This document shows positions 11,656 to 24,020 of a stretch of 64,000 nt of DNA, piece after piece. The first letter of the stretch is position 1, and every line of letters begins with the position of its first letter. The translations under genes and the position numbers were made by a program. The notes under the pieces were generated by a model, which saw only the letters and a program-made list of their open reading frames with translations, ran no database searches and had not been told where the DNA came from. The stretch is from Rhizomys pruinosus (taxonomy: Eukaryota > Chordata > Mammalia > Rodentia > Spalacidae): the NCBI GenBank assembly GCA_009823505.1, contig VZQC01013302.1:4872326-4936325 (forward strand). The letters run 5' to 3'.

Positions 11656-12008
11656 TGTTCCCATGATCTGAACTAAGAGAACATTTTTGCATCTCTGTGC
11701 CCACATCAAAAAGGGGGAACAAATAAATGATCTAATATTGCAGATAAAACCGAGAGGCAACAACAAATGAACCCTAAAGGCAACAGACAGGAAGATAACA
11801 AAAATCAGAGCAGAAATCAATGAAATCGAAACAAAGAAAACAATACAAAGAATAAATGAATCCAAAAGCTGGTTCTTTGAAAAGATAAACAAAATAGACA
11901 GACCTCTAGCTCAGTTAACCAGAAGAAAGTGAGCAACTCTAAATCGATAGTATTTGTGATGAAAGGGGAATCATCACAACAAAGAAAAGATCCAGACAAT
12001 CATAGGGG
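11656..12008 (+). mobile_element. L1 ORF2 linker fragment
   Basis: It matches the region between endonuclease and reverse transcriptase (ATCAATGAAATCGAAACAAAG, AGCTGGTTCTTTGAAAAGAT, ACAAAATAGACAGACCTCTAGC). The same words occur in the better-preserved L1 at 15960-16070. It is flanked on both sides by reverse-oriented L1. Confidence 0.8.
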
Positions 12009-12300
12009 TATACTTATTTTATTATCTTTTTTATGTTGTTCCAGAAATGATTTTATTTCTTTTCTGATTCTTTGACCCATTCATCTTTCAGAAGTGTGTT
12101 GTTTAATATCCATGAGTTTGTGTATTTAATAGTGCTTTTTTGCTGTTCATTTTAAGTTTCATTTCTTTGTGATCTGATAGAATACACCTACTTATATAAA
12201 CGTTTTCTATGGGTTGAGGATTATTTTATGCTCCAGTATGTGTTCAATTTTAGAGAAATTTCCATGGGCTGTTGATAAAAATATGTATTTTGGGTAATAA
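12009..12300 (-). mobile_element. L1 ORF2 fragment in reverse orientation
   Basis: Antisense L1 wording is recognisable (TTTGTGATCTGATAGAATAC, TGCTCCAGTATGTGTTCAAT, ATGTATTTTGGGT). Together with 11445-11655 it may be one reverse-oriented L1 split by 11656-12008. Confidence 0.65.
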
Positions 12301-12656
12301 AATAAGAAAAAATAAACCCTGGAACATATTATAAGCAATTCTAAGGCCAATGGTTATTGCACTAAATCGACATATTTATAAAATCTGAAAGTACACAAAT
12401 AAATAACTTAATAGTACAAATCAACAAACTCGAAGGGAAATAATATACTATATTCAAACTCAGAAGACAATAATAAATAACAAAATCAGAGCAGAAGTTA
12501 ACAAATTTGAAAACGTCCCCCCCAAATCAATGAAATTTAAGGCTCATTCTTTAAATTTTCAACAAGATATATAAATACTTAAGCCAGAAAGAAAGAAAAA
12601 AAGAAAGAGAAAGAAAGGGAAAGAAAGAAAATCCAATGCAACAAAATCAGAGATGA

Positions 12657-12700
<44 letters not shown>

Positions 12701-14560
12701 AACAGCAATTAGATACAGAATACTTAAGTGAATACTTTATAAACCTGTGCTCAAATAAATTTTAAAATCTTAAAGAAATTGACTAATTTGTAAGTTCATG
12801 GAAATTGCCATAATTACAACCAAGAAAAGATCAACAGTTGAAACAGACCTGGAAGAAATAAAGAAATCAAAACAGTAAAACAATTTCTCCTGACTCATAA
12901 AATTCCAGGCCCAGATGGATTGACAGCAGAATTTTACCAGACTTTAAATGAAGAGCTAAAACCAATACTACTTAAATTACTCAAAACAGAAGCAGAGGGA
13001 GAACTCTTAAATTGCTTCTTTGAAGCCAGTATTAGTCTTTTTTTTTTTTTTGCTTCTGAAGCCTGTATTATTCTAATACCACAATCACATAAAGACAACA
13101 ACAACAACAACAACAACAAAAAGAAAATTTTAGGCCTGTATCACTAATCAACACAGATGCAAAAATTCTCTACAAAATACTGGGAAATTGCATAACAACA
13201 TACATCAAAAACCTCCCCCACCATACTCAACTAGGATTTACTCCAAGATTCAGGGATTGTTCAAAATATGTAAGTAATAAATGCAATAAATAATTGAATT
13301 AGACTTAAAGCCATAAATCACATGATCACCTCAATAGATAAAGAGAAGGCCTATGACAAAATTCAATATGCATTTATGAAAAAGTTCTAGAGGGAATTGT
13401 ACTGGATGGAGCATACCTCAACATAACTAAGACTATATTCATAAAACCCACAGTAATGTTATTTTGAATAAAGCATGCCAATTAGAACCAGGAGCCAGAG
13501 AGGGCTATCTACTATTCCCAGTCCTTTTCAATATAGTACTTGAAACTCTTACTAAATCAGTAACAGAAGAGAAGAGACTTAAAGAGGTACTAACTGGAAA
13601 GTGGAGGTTAATCTACATCATTTGCAGATGATAATATGAGTAAGAGATTCTAAACATTCCACAAGAAAGCTTCCTGAAAGGCCTATCATGCTCATGCACT
13701 GCTAGAATCAGTGTTATGAAAATTTCCATCCTACCAAAAGCACTTTAAAGATTCGAAGCAATCACAATCAAAATCTCGATGAAATTTCTCACAGAAATAG
13801 AAAAAGTACATCCTAAAATAAGATGGAAACACAAAGGAGCCCAGATAGCCAAAGCAGTCACAAAGAACAATGGCAGGTGGATTACCAAATCAGACTTCAA
13901 TGTATGTTTCAAACTTTTGGACATAAAAAAACCTAGTATAGGCACAAAATAGACTTATGGTTCAGGGGAACAAAACAGAATGCCCAGACATGAGAGCCCA
14001 CAACTACATTTACATGCTACATGACAAAGGTACCAAGAACACACACTTGAATAAAGACAGCATTTTCAAAAAAATGGTGCTGGAAAAAATAGAAAAAAAA
14101 AAGTTAAATTAGAACATAATAACACCCTACAGAAAAGTCAACTGCAAATGGATCAAAGAACTCAGTGTGAAGCCTTCAGGGCTAAAATTGTTACAGGAAT
14201 ATATTTTTTCCATAAAAGTATATGTGCAGGTAAGGACTTTCAAAATTGGACATCACACAGACAGGAAGTAATGTCAACCACTGACAAATGGGGTCTCATT
14301 AAACTTAAACCACTAGCTCAGGAAGTAAGGTCAAACATTGACAAATGGAAGCTCATTAAACACAATTGCTGCTGTACAGCATAAGAAATAGTCAATTGAG
14401 TGAAAAGAAAGAGTAGCAAGTGGGAGAGAATATTCACCAGCTATACATTTAACTTAGAATTAATATCTAGAATATAAAAATAACTCAAAACAAATAATCA
14501 AGTAATCAAATGGCTCAAAAAATAACTATGATGTCTAAGAAACCAACACTTCTGAAAATC
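12301..14560 (+). mobile_element. Old L1 ORF2 (reverse transcriptase to C-terminus)
   Basis: It contains decayed reverse-transcriptase sequence (GGCCCAGATGGATTGACAGC at ~12907, GAGGCCTATGACAAAATTCA at ~13345, TTTGCAGATGATAATATGAG at ~13620). The ORF2 C-terminal region follows (13680-14520). Frames are short and broken. Simple repeats inside are GAAA at 12588-12630, TA at 12666-12699 and CAA at 13096-13120. Confidence 0.8.
12660..12700. repeat. (TA)n microsatellite
   Basis: An AT-alternating tract within the old L1. Confidence 0.9.
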
Positions 14561-15323
14561 CTTGAATCAATCCAAAGAACAGAGGAAAGAAGCAACTATC
14601 CATAAGCAATTAAAGAGAGAAAGCAACAGAATTATAACAGAGTAAATACAACTTAGACCAATCATGCAAACAAAAAATAAGGTAAAAGGAAGCAACACAC
14701 ATCTCTCAATAATAACCTTAAATAATAATGGTCTAAACTTCCCAATCCAAAGGCATAGACTGGGAGAATGGAGTAGGAAAATGAATCTTTTTATATGCTG
14801 TCTACAAGAAACCCATCTCACTCTCAAGGACAGAAACCACCTTAGAATGAAAAGATGGAAAAATAATATCCCAAGCAAATGGTACCAAGAAACAAGCTGG
14901 AGTGGCTATTCTAATATCAGACAAACTAGATCTCAAAGTAAAACTAACCAGAAGAGACAAAGAGGGTCATTACATCCTTGTCAACGGAACAATTACCCAT
15001 GAAGGTTTCACAATCTTAAATGTCTATGCACCGAACTCTGGTGCACCCAAATTTATTAACGCTAATATGCAGGACTTTGAGACACAGATTAATCTTAAGG
15101 TACATATGGGGGGGACTTCAACACCCCACTGAGCCCCTTGGATAGATCAACTGGACAAAAAATAAACAGAAAGACACCAGAACTGAATAATACAATACAC
15201 CAAATGGACCTCACAGACATCTACAGAATATTCCACCCAAACACCAAAGAATATACTTTCTATTCAGCACTCACAGAACATTCTCCAAAATCGACCACAT
15301 ACAGGGGCACAAAAGAAACCTCA

Positions 15324-15572
15324 GGGGCTGGAGAGATGGCCTAGCGGTTACGAGCGCCGACCGCTCTTGCAGAGGACCTGGGTTCTATCCCCAGCAGCCA
15401 CATGGTGGCCAAGAACCGTCCGAAACTCCAATTCCAGGAGAACTCCAGTTCCAGGAGAATCCGACGCCCTCTTCTGACCTCCATGGCATTGCACGACACA
15501 GGTGCACAAACCTACATGCACACAGTACATTCATACACATACAGAAATAAATAAAATTAAAAAAAAAATAAA
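15324..15572 (+). mobile_element. B2 SINE with 17-bp internal duplication
   Basis: It is flanked by AAAAGAAACCTCA at 15311-15323 and 15573-15585 (13-bp perfect target-site duplication). It has a tRNA-like head with B box and tandem 17-bp units at 15424-15440 and 15441-15457 (AACTCCAATTCCAGGAG, AACTCCAGTTCCAGGAG). The tail reads AGAAATAAATAAAATTA plus A-run. It was inserted after the host L1. Confidence 0.95.
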
Positions 15573-16075
15573 AAAAGAAACCTCAACAATTACAGAAGGA
15601 TAGAAATTATTCCATGCATTCTATCAGGCCACAGTGCAATAAAGCTCAATATGAAAACCAGAATAAACCCTACTATCTACACGAATACATGGAGACTAAA
15701 CAACACAATCCTGAATAATGAATGGGTCAGGGAAGAAATAAAGTGTGAAAAAAGTATTCATGGAAATGAACGAAAAAGACAATACAACACAACAAAACAA
15801 GTGGGATACTTTAAAAGCAGTCTTGAGAGGGAAATTTATAACCCTAAGTGCCCACATTAAAAAAAAAAAGTAATAAATAAACAATCTAACACTGCAGCTA
15901 AAAACACTTGAGAGACAACAACAAATGAACCCTAAACCCAACAGACAGAAAGAAATAGCAAAAATCAGAACAGAAATCAATGAAATAGACACAAACAATA
16001 CATAAAATCAAAGAAACAAAATGCTGGTTCTTTGAAAAGATAAACAAAATAGACAGACCTCTAGCCCACTTAAAC

Positions 16076-16080
<5 letters not shown>

Positions 16081-16129
<49 letters not shown>
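16081..16129. repeat. (GA)n microsatellite
   Basis: A pure GA tract in the L1 ORF2 linker. It generates a false poly-Ser/Leu frame on the minus strand. Confidence 0.95.
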
Positions 16130-16132
<3 letters not shown>

Positions 16133-16153
16133 TCCAAATCAATAGCATTCCTT

Positions 16154-17216
16154 ATGAAAGGCACATCACAACAAAGAAAACATCCAGACAATCAGGAATA
16201 TTTCAAAAACCTATGTTCCAATAAATTTGAAATCCTAAGACAAATGGATGAATATCTGAAATCCTGGCAACCAACAAAGCTTAACCAAGAAGAGTTTGAT
16301 AGTTTTAACAGACCCATAATATTTGAGGAAATTGAAGACGTAATTAAAAACCTCCCAACTAAAAGAAGCCCGGGACCAGATGGTTTCATAGCAGAATTCT
16401 CTAAAACATTTAAAGGTGTCCTACAACCATTGCTACTCAAACTGTTCAGAAGGATACAGAAGGAACTCTCCCAAACTCCTCCTATGAAGCCAACATCATT
16501 CTAAATGCAAAAGCAGGCAAAGATACAAGCAAAACCGAAAGCTATAGACCCATCTCACTAATGAACCTAGATTCAAAAATTCTCAACAAAATATTTGCAA
16601 ATTGCATACAGACCCACATCAAAAAGATCATCCATCATGATCAAGTTGGATTCATACCAGAGATGCAGGGATGGTTCAACATACATAAATCAATCAATTT
16701 CATAAAACACATAAATGGACTGAAAGTCAAATCCACATGATCATCTCAATTGATGCAGAAAAAGCCTTTGACAAAATCCAGCATCCCTTCATGCTTAAAG
16801 TTCTAGAGGGAATTGGACTGGAGGGATCATTCCTCAATTTAATCAAAGTCATATACAAGAAACCCACAGCCATCATCATCCTAAATGGAGAAAAATTGGA
16901 ACCATTTCCCTTAAAGGTGGGAACCCAGCAAGGCTGCCCCATATTGCCACTCCTCTTTAACAAATTGTTTGAAACACTTGCTAGGGCAATAAGACAAAAG
17001 AAGGGAATTAAAGGAGTACTAATCAGAAAAGACGAAGTTAAGCTATCCCTTTCTGCAGATAATATGACAGTCTGCATAAGGGATTGTAAAAACTCCACCA
17101 GAAAACTTCTAGAAACGATTAAGAGTTTTAGTAAAGTGGTGGGCTACGAAATTAACATAGAAAAATCAGTAGCATTTTTTTTACATCAACAATACACAAG
17201 TGGAGAAGGAATATAA
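16154..17216 (+). pseudogene. Degenerate L1 reverse transcriptase (ORF2 fragment)
   Basis: Two open pieces, 16154-16504 and 16737-17216, cover the fingers and palm. The first includes LPTKRSPGPDGFIAEF, a hallmark of the L1 reverse transcriptase. The second includes [13 protein letters not shown], the [13 protein letters not shown] block and the altered SADNM active-site motif. A frameshift and a gap separate the pieces. The loss of an active-site aspartate and the broken frame indicate no activity. Confidence 0.85.
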
Positions 17217-17713
17217 GAAGACCTTCCCACTCACAGTAGCCTCAAAAATAATAAGATACCTGGGAACAAACCTAACCAAAGATACCAAAGGCCTCTACAA
17301 CAAAAATTTAAACTCCTGAAGAAGGTGATTGAAAATGACATCAAAAGATGGAAAGACCTCCCATGCTCATGGATTGGGAAAATTAATATAGTTAAAATGT
17401 CCATTTTATCCAAATTGATATACAGATTCAATGCAATCCCAATCAAAATCCCCATGAGGTTCTTCATAGACTTGGAATAAATATTCTTAAATTCATATGG
17501 AAAAACAAAAGACCCTGAATAGCTAAAGCAACTCTGAGTGAAAAATGCAATACAGGGGAGATTGCCCTACCAGACTTCATTACATTACAGGGCCATAGTC
17601 ATAAAAACAGCCTGGTAATGGCACAAAAATAGACCCGTTGTCCAATGGAACAAAATTGAAGATCTAAAATGAGCTCGTACAATTTCACCCACCTCATATT
17701 TGACAAAGGGGCA

Positions 17714-17738
17714 AAAAAAAAAAAAAAAAAAAAAAAAA
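17714..17738. repeat. Poly-A tract
   Basis: An A-run of about 25 bases inside L1 ORF2 where the consensus has no such run. It is an expansion of a short A-stretch. Confidence 0.85.
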
Positions 17739-17852
17739 CTCAGTGGAGGAAGGATATCATATTCAGCAAATAGTGCTGACAAAATTGGATCACTATTTGT
17801 AGAAGAACAAAATTAAACCCCCACCTCTCACCCTGTACAAAAATCAACTCTA

Positions 17853-18106
17853 GGGCTGGAGAGATGGCCTAGCGGTTAAGAGCACCTACCGCTCTTACAG
17901 AGGACCCGGGTTCGATCCCCAGCACCCACATGGCGGCCGAGAACAGTCTGAGACTCCAATTCCAGGAGAACTCCAGTTCCAGGGGAATCCGAGACCCTCT
18001 TCTGACCTCCGCGGCATTGCACGACACGGGTGCACAGACCTGCATGCAGACAGTACATTCATACACATACAGAAATAAATAAAATTAATAAAAAAAAAAT
18101 TAAAAA
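17853..18106 (+). mobile_element. B2 SINE with 17-bp internal duplication
   Basis: It is flanked by the perfect 14-bp duplication AAAAATCAACTCTA at 17839-17852 and 18107-18120. The head is GGGCTGGAGAGATGGCCTAG with B box GGTTCGATCCCCAGCACCC. The 17-bp ACTCCAATTCCAGGAG-type unit is doubled. The high CpG content (GGCGGCCGAG, CCTCCGCGGC) suggests a young insertion. Confidence 0.95.
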
Positions 18107-19450
18107 AAAAATCAACTCTAAGTGGATCAAAGATCTCCACGTAAAGCCTGAAACCCTGAAGGTGATAGAAGAAAATGTTGGCACAACCTACAAGACACAG
18201 GTGTAGGAAAACACTTTCTAAATCAGACAGCAGCTGCACAGGAAATAAGGTCAACAGTTGACAAATGGGACTTCATCTAACTCAAAAGCTTCTGTACAGT
18301 GAAAGAAAGAATCAAGGAAGTAAGGAGAAAACTCATAGAGTGGGGGGAAATCTTCACCACTGCTACATTGGGCAGAGCGTTAACATCTAGAATATATAAA
18401 CTATTCAAAAAAAAAAAAAACAAAGTAGTAAGAAAACAAATGACCTACTCAAAAGATGGAGTAAAGAGCTGAACAGTGACCTCACCAATGAGGAAGTAAA
18501 GATGGCTGAGAAACATCTTAAAAAGTGTTCAACATCATTAATAATTAAGTAAATCCAAATTAAAACCGCTCTATCATCTCACTCTGATATGACCAGCTAA
18601 AATCAAGAAAACAACAGACACCAAATGCTAGAGAGGTTTTGGGGAAAGGGGAAAACTCATCCACTGCTGATGGGAATGTAACCTTCTACAACCATAATGG
18701 AAAGTAGTGTGGAGAGCCTTTAAAAGACTCAAAATGAGCCTACCCCGACCCAGCCATACCAATCCTGGGTATATACCCAAAAGACTCATTCTACCACAAA
18801 GATACATTCACATCCATGTTTATTGCAGCTCTCTTCACAATAGCAAATAGCTGGAACAAGCCCAAATGCACCTCAACAAATGGTTTCCCTCATTTGTGGA
18901 TGCTAGTACCAAATCCCCCAATTTAAAGGCAAGCTGAGCAATGTTATTGTTATATTTCTTTCTATCTGAAAGCAATTGTGATGTTATAATGCAAATCGAC
19001 CAATGAGCCCTAGACTTAACTTACCACTTACTTTCATTTAATTAATGTATATGGGCAGAAGGTATGTATTCATATTTTAGAGTAATATGAAATTAAAAGG
19101 AAAAAATGTGAACTCCTAAACATATATCACAGTTAACAGTTTATTCTTGGAGGACATAATTCTGGTACATATATGACGTGTATATAGGCATACTTTGGAA
19201 CAACACAATTGGGAGGGAACCACAACAACATAAGGATTTGGTCAAAGAATAGACTGATATAGTTAATATTTTCCCAAAACCTTTGCAGATAAAAACTTTA
19301 GAAAGACTGAGAGAAACATGAAGGACATTTATAACATAATGAATGAACTGGGATGCAGTGGGAAGAAGAGAAAAGGGAATATGTCTAAATTGAACTGAAA
19401 AATGTCTGAAATACACAAAACATCAATAAATGTGTTATATTAAAAATAAC

Positions 19451-20290
19451 TATGGATCTAAACAGAGAGCTCTCAGAGAAAAATTGATTATGGCTAAGAA
19501 AAAAATCTTTTAAAATATATTCTACTTTCTTAGTAATTAGGGAAATGCAAATGAAAGCAATGTTAAGATCGCATCTAACACCATTCAGAAGGTCTATGTT
19601 TAAGAGAACAAATGACTCCAAATGCCCTTGAGAGTGAGGGGAAAGGTGAAACCTCATTCACTTTTTCTAGGATTGCATACTGGTACAATCACTGTGGGAA
19701 TCAGTATGAAGCTATCTAAAAACTCTGAAAATTAATCAACCCTTTGATCTTGCCCATAATTCAACTTGGCATATTCCCAAAAGACTCATTGTATTGCTGA
19801 GATACCTGAACAGCTATTTCTGTTTCTGCCCTTTTTCACAGTAATTAGGAAATGGAGATGATCTAAATATCTCTCGATTGATGAATGTATAATGAAAATA
19901 TGGTACATCTACACAATGGAATTCTACTGAGATGTAAAGAATAATTAAATCACCAAAATTTCTGGTAAATGGTTGGAAAGAGAAACTGCTTATGCATCAT
20001 AGTAAGAGACTTATAAATACAAATCACATGTGTTTTCTCTCCTTTGTGATACAACTCCAAATCCCTAAAGGTAAGTTTGTGAGTATAAGTCATGATGACC
20101 CTGCAGAAGCCAGGAAAATGGTAAAGAGTCATGTTGATAAAGAGAAAGAAGCAGCTCCAAAGATGGGGGTTATTAGGAGAAAGGTGTATGTAAAGGTACC
20201 TTACAAAGTGAGGTAATACAACTGAATGCAGATATAAATAATCCTTAGATAATATGAAAACACAAACAAAAATGTATTAGTTAAATGTCT
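19451..20290 (+). mobile_element. Older L1 3' region
   Basis: Matches to the ORF2 C-terminus and 3'UTR are recognisable: GGAAATGCAAATGAAAGC, CATATTCCCAAAAGACTCATTG, TATGGTACATCTACACAATGG, and a diverged CTCCTTTGTGATACAACTCC. It lies immediately behind the 3' end of the younger L1. The open frame at 19992-20216 falls in the decayed 3' part and matches no family I know. Confidence 0.7.
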
Positions 20291-20300
20291 TAGTAAAAAA

Positions 20301-20442
20301 TACTTATACACCTTTAATCTTAGCACCTGGGAGGCAGAGAAAGGCATATCTATGTGAGTTCAAGGCCATCGAGGTCTACATAGCAAGTTCCAGGACAGCC
20401 AGAACTACAGGGAGATCATGTCTCAAAAAGAACAAAAAAAAC
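20301..20442 (+). mobile_element. B1 SINE
   Basis: A 7SL-derived SINE with CACCTTTAATCTTAGCACCTG, GGGAGGCAGAGAAAGGC, GAGTTCAAGGCCATCGAGG, CAAGTTCCAGGACAGCCAG and an AAAAAGAACAAAAAAAAC tail. It is moderately diverged. Confidence 0.92.
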
Positions 20443-21070
20443 AGATACAGTAAATACACAGGTGTGTGTGGATAGCTCAAGTTTCTATCACAAAAAAAAC
20501 ACAGTGCCAGGAAGAAGAAAACACCCTTTGAGTCAGGATTCTCTAAGCGTTTCTCCCAATAGCACAGGGTACAGCCACAGTCCTTGATTGCCTCACAGAA
20601 ATTGAAATCGATACCTTATTACTGAAAACAGGACACACTTTGGAAAAGGACTTGGAGCAAAGTATATGGAACCAATCTGGAAGCATCCTCCCTGAAGATT
20701 AAGTATCATGATATCAGAGAATACTCTACAAGCTGCTAAAGGAGAGACCCAATCAATGGTCCTGCCCAGTTGTAAAGCTTAATAAACAACAGTGACTGAC
20801 CTCACAATCCATAACTATTGGTGCTAAAACTTATCTTTTATCTTAGGAGTAATGAACAACTGACTAATTAGAATTATGTCTCCCTCAATTGGAAGAAACT
20901 CAGATGTGACACTGTAAACATAGGCAAATACACATGGCTGGGGAGGTGACAGATCCTAGAGGGAATTCTACTTCTTCCACATCCCTAGACCAAATTAATG
21001 TCTTACTTTATTCTAAATATGCAAACTTATATTTACCAAAAAAAATTAACTTTCACCCTTCAACAAAAAG
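20443..21070. other. Unclassified intergenic sequence
   Basis: No gene is recognised. The even texture suggests an old interspersed repeat, but I cannot assign a family. Confidence 0.4.
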
Positions 21071-21229
21071 CTTTTTTTTGGTCTTTTTGAGACAGGGTTT
21101 CCTTGTAGCCCCAGCTGGCCTGGAACTCACTCTGTAGACCAGGATGGCCTTGAACTCACAAAGATGTGCCTGCCTCTGCCTTTGTCTCCCAAGTGCTAGG
21201 ATTAAAGGCGTGTGCCACCATGCCCAGCT
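21071..21229 (-). mobile_element. B1 SINE
   Basis: Antisense B1: T-rich tail, GTCTTTTTGAGACAGGGTTTC, CCTGGAACTCACTCTGTAGA, GGCCTTGAACTCACAAAG, then AAGTGCTAGGATTAAAGGCG and CACCATGCCCAGC. Confidence 0.95.
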
Positions 21230-21863
21230 AAAAAAGCTTATTTTTGCAACAGATGGAGGAGAGACTATTACAGAGCTTCAAAACTAGTCAAATACAGAAA
21301 ATAAGTGTCTGTGAGTTGTTTAACCCTGAATGATTCATCTTAAGTTCAACTTCTACAAATATAATGAATGCATCTTTTAACTCTTATCAGATAAGTTTCC
21401 TTATTCTGGTGACAGTGATTGAGATAGAAACCAAAATTGGTCAATTTATACACTATAAGAAGCCAAGTACTGCTTATCCATAAGTAGGACACCCATTTCA
21501 ATCCTCTGCATACCAAGGTTTTAGTATCATTGCAGAGAAGGAGGTAGAAAGGTTGTAAGAACCACAGGAGATGGATGACCATTAGGAAACAGAGTCTTTG
21601 TGACAACTGGTTATTTACTCATAGGAAGTCATTGCAATAGAGGCATCTTGCATAAGTAGTAAGGAAGCTCAAAACAGACAAAATCTCAGCAAAGACATGG
21701 GAGGTAGGTAAATATCTCCAGCCAAAATAAGGAACTTTTGGCAATTGATGGCTTCTGGGAGGGGGGAGAGGGTGTGTCTTACAGTGATGGGATTACTGTT
21801 TTGCCTATTAGATGGACCTACATTGAAAGGCATTTGGGGACACAAATCAGACTCTATAATGTG

Positions 21864-21894
<31 letters not shown>

Positions 21895-22781
21895 TAATTT
21901 GTATTTATAGGCATATTATATAACTATTTCCATCTGTGGGTACATTAAATTGGTCAGAGGCAATGGGGAAAGTACAGATAGAGGAAGGGATCTAAATACT
22001 ATCAAACCATACTGTATCTAAATTGCAAATGTTCAATAAAAATAAAATTAAAAATACATATTAGAAAGAAAAGTTCCTTTGAAGGAAATAATTTATGAAA
22101 ATTATCCCTAAATTTATGTGCTAATTATGCATTTAGAGTAGATGTTTGCCATTTATTATTAACATATTTCTTGCTTATAGGCTTACATCCTACTATCAGT
22201 TTCATAATGGATGGCCTCCTTAAGGCATTGGGAATGAATGTTCTTTCTTTCCTGTATCATCTTATTGTTTTAGCTTTTCATTTCTCTCATTACAAAGTAA
22301 CTGTATACATTGCAGAAATTTAGTGTGTGAAGTCTATTGCTTTGTTAACAAATTAACTGAGAATGTATTGGCTTTCTGTAACAATGACATGGTCTTAATT
22401 TTTGCAGGCCAAACACTGAGATTCAGTTAGTGTAATTATTACATTCAGCCAATGTAATTATTTACTTCTTAGAGGTCATAGTTTTGATACATATGTCATT
22501 GTTATAGAAAGCAATGTATACAGGCTAAACATTCAAATGTATAAGATAAAAGTGAATAATAATTTTAAAAGATGAAATATATATGAATAACTGATTAATT
22601 TTCTAATAGAAAAATAAATTCTATGAAACCATATTTGAAAAATAGACAACTAATGATATGTGGCCCCAAAACTGGAATAAGCATTTATCAAAACTGTATA
22701 TTGACAGAGATAAAAGAGTGGTAAATATACTCAACATCATTGGTCACAAAGGGCCTGAAAACTGAAATAAATACATTATAA
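21230..22781. other. Unclassified AT-rich intergenic sequence
   Basis: No gene is recognised. It contains a CA microsatellite at about 21867-21895 and otherwise low-complexity AT-rich DNA. Confidence 0.5.
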
Positions 22782-22893
22782 CCTCTGCCTAATGGCACAT
22801 GCATTTAATCACAGCACAATGGAGACTGAGGCAAGATCATGAGGCTGATGTCAGACAGAGCTAGAAGTATGATAATGACTCAAAACTAGAATA
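22782..22893 (+). mobile_element. Old B1-like SINE
   Basis: Diverged B1 order: CTAATGGCACATGCATTTAATCACAGCAC, GAGACTGAGGCAAGATCATGAGG, and AGAGCTAGAAGTATGATAATGACTC in fragments, followed by an A-rich end. It is weak but consistent. Confidence 0.55.
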
Positions 22894-23049
22894 AAGAAGA
22901 TAGGCAAGAAAGCAAACATTTACTGTATATGTACAAAATGGGTAATGTAGAGTGTTTTGCCAACATGAGAAAATAAATAATGCTTAGAGTTAGAACTCAT
23001 TCACTTTAGATTAGAGACTATTAAATTTGGGAAAAAACATCAGTGTTAG

Positions 23050-23090
<41 letters not shown>

Positions 23091-23735
23091 TTATATATAC
23101 AAAAATGTGACCATATGTTCCTTGAAATAAAAATATATGAGAACATTCATAGTAACTTTTATCACAGAAAAAAATGTCACATATATACTCACATTATAAC
23201 ACTGCTCAATAAAATCATTTTCAACCCAGATATAACACTAGTAAAACTATAATTTTAAACATAAGTTTATTGTATTGATTTATTTCCAAAAGTTTAAAAT
23301 AAATTAAAATGCTAATGAATATTTTGGAAATGGTGATAGCCATTACCCTTGGATTCAAGAAGGGGAGCTGTAACTCCTATCGGTGTTTAATCTATTGATA
23401 CATGTTCTGATTACCAGAGAGTGTTGATTTTATGAAAAAAATCATTGGGCTAAATAAGACATATGTCATACATCACATGATCTCTACCATTTTATAGTAT
23501 ACAAACAAACATTTTAAAGAAAACAATTATAAGATGTTTATTATTTTGGATGATTTACATGAGTTAAGATTTTAGAATGTATAGTCCTATTTTGAATGAG
23601 TGAATGAGGTTTAGAACCATTTAGTAGATTGCCTAAAGTTCTTCAGCTAAGGAGTGGTAGAGTAAAATTTGGAATCTCTCCAGCTTGTCTATAAAACTAT
23701 GCTCTTAAGTACTATATCATAATATATTTTTTATT
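22894..23735. other. Unclassified AT-rich intergenic sequence
   Basis: I see no gene. A CA microsatellite lies at about 23052-23082. Confidence 0.5.
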
Positions 23736-23989
23736 TTTAAAATATATTTTATTGTTATTAAACTTTTCATACATCATACATCATTTCTCAATCCAGTTTA
23801 GAGCCATTTCCCTTTCCATGCCCCCCTACCCCACGTGAGTTCATGCACTCTTCCATACATGTCTTGCATCTTTTTCTGAGTCTTTCCAGAGTTTTTTTTT
23901 CAAAGCAGAGGCTTATTGTTTTGGGGAGAACTTCACTGTTTCAGTCATTTTTTTTCCAGTTCTTTTGTTGATGTTCTCTCCAACTTGTA

Positions 23990-24020
<31 letters not shown>

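Larger units (their letters stand above)
14561..19450 (+). mobile_element. 5'-truncated L1 with nearly complete ORF2 and 3'UTR
   Basis: The element spans the end of ORF1, ORF2 and the 3'UTR. The endonuclease keeps the LNNNGL (14719) and QETHL (14808) motifs that hold the catalytic Asn and Glu. The reverse transcriptase shows [12 protein letters not shown] (16750) and [13 protein letters not shown] (16920). The catalytic motif normally ending in two aspartates is changed to SADNM at ~17055. Many frameshifts and stops break ORF2. Two B2 SINEs with clear target-site duplications lie inside (15324-15572 and 17853-18106). About 100 bp is missing near 18880, where the text jumps from AATGCACCTCAACAAATGG to TTTCCCTCATTTGTGG. 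It ends TGTCTGAAATACACAAAACATC plus a short tail. Confidence 0.9.
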
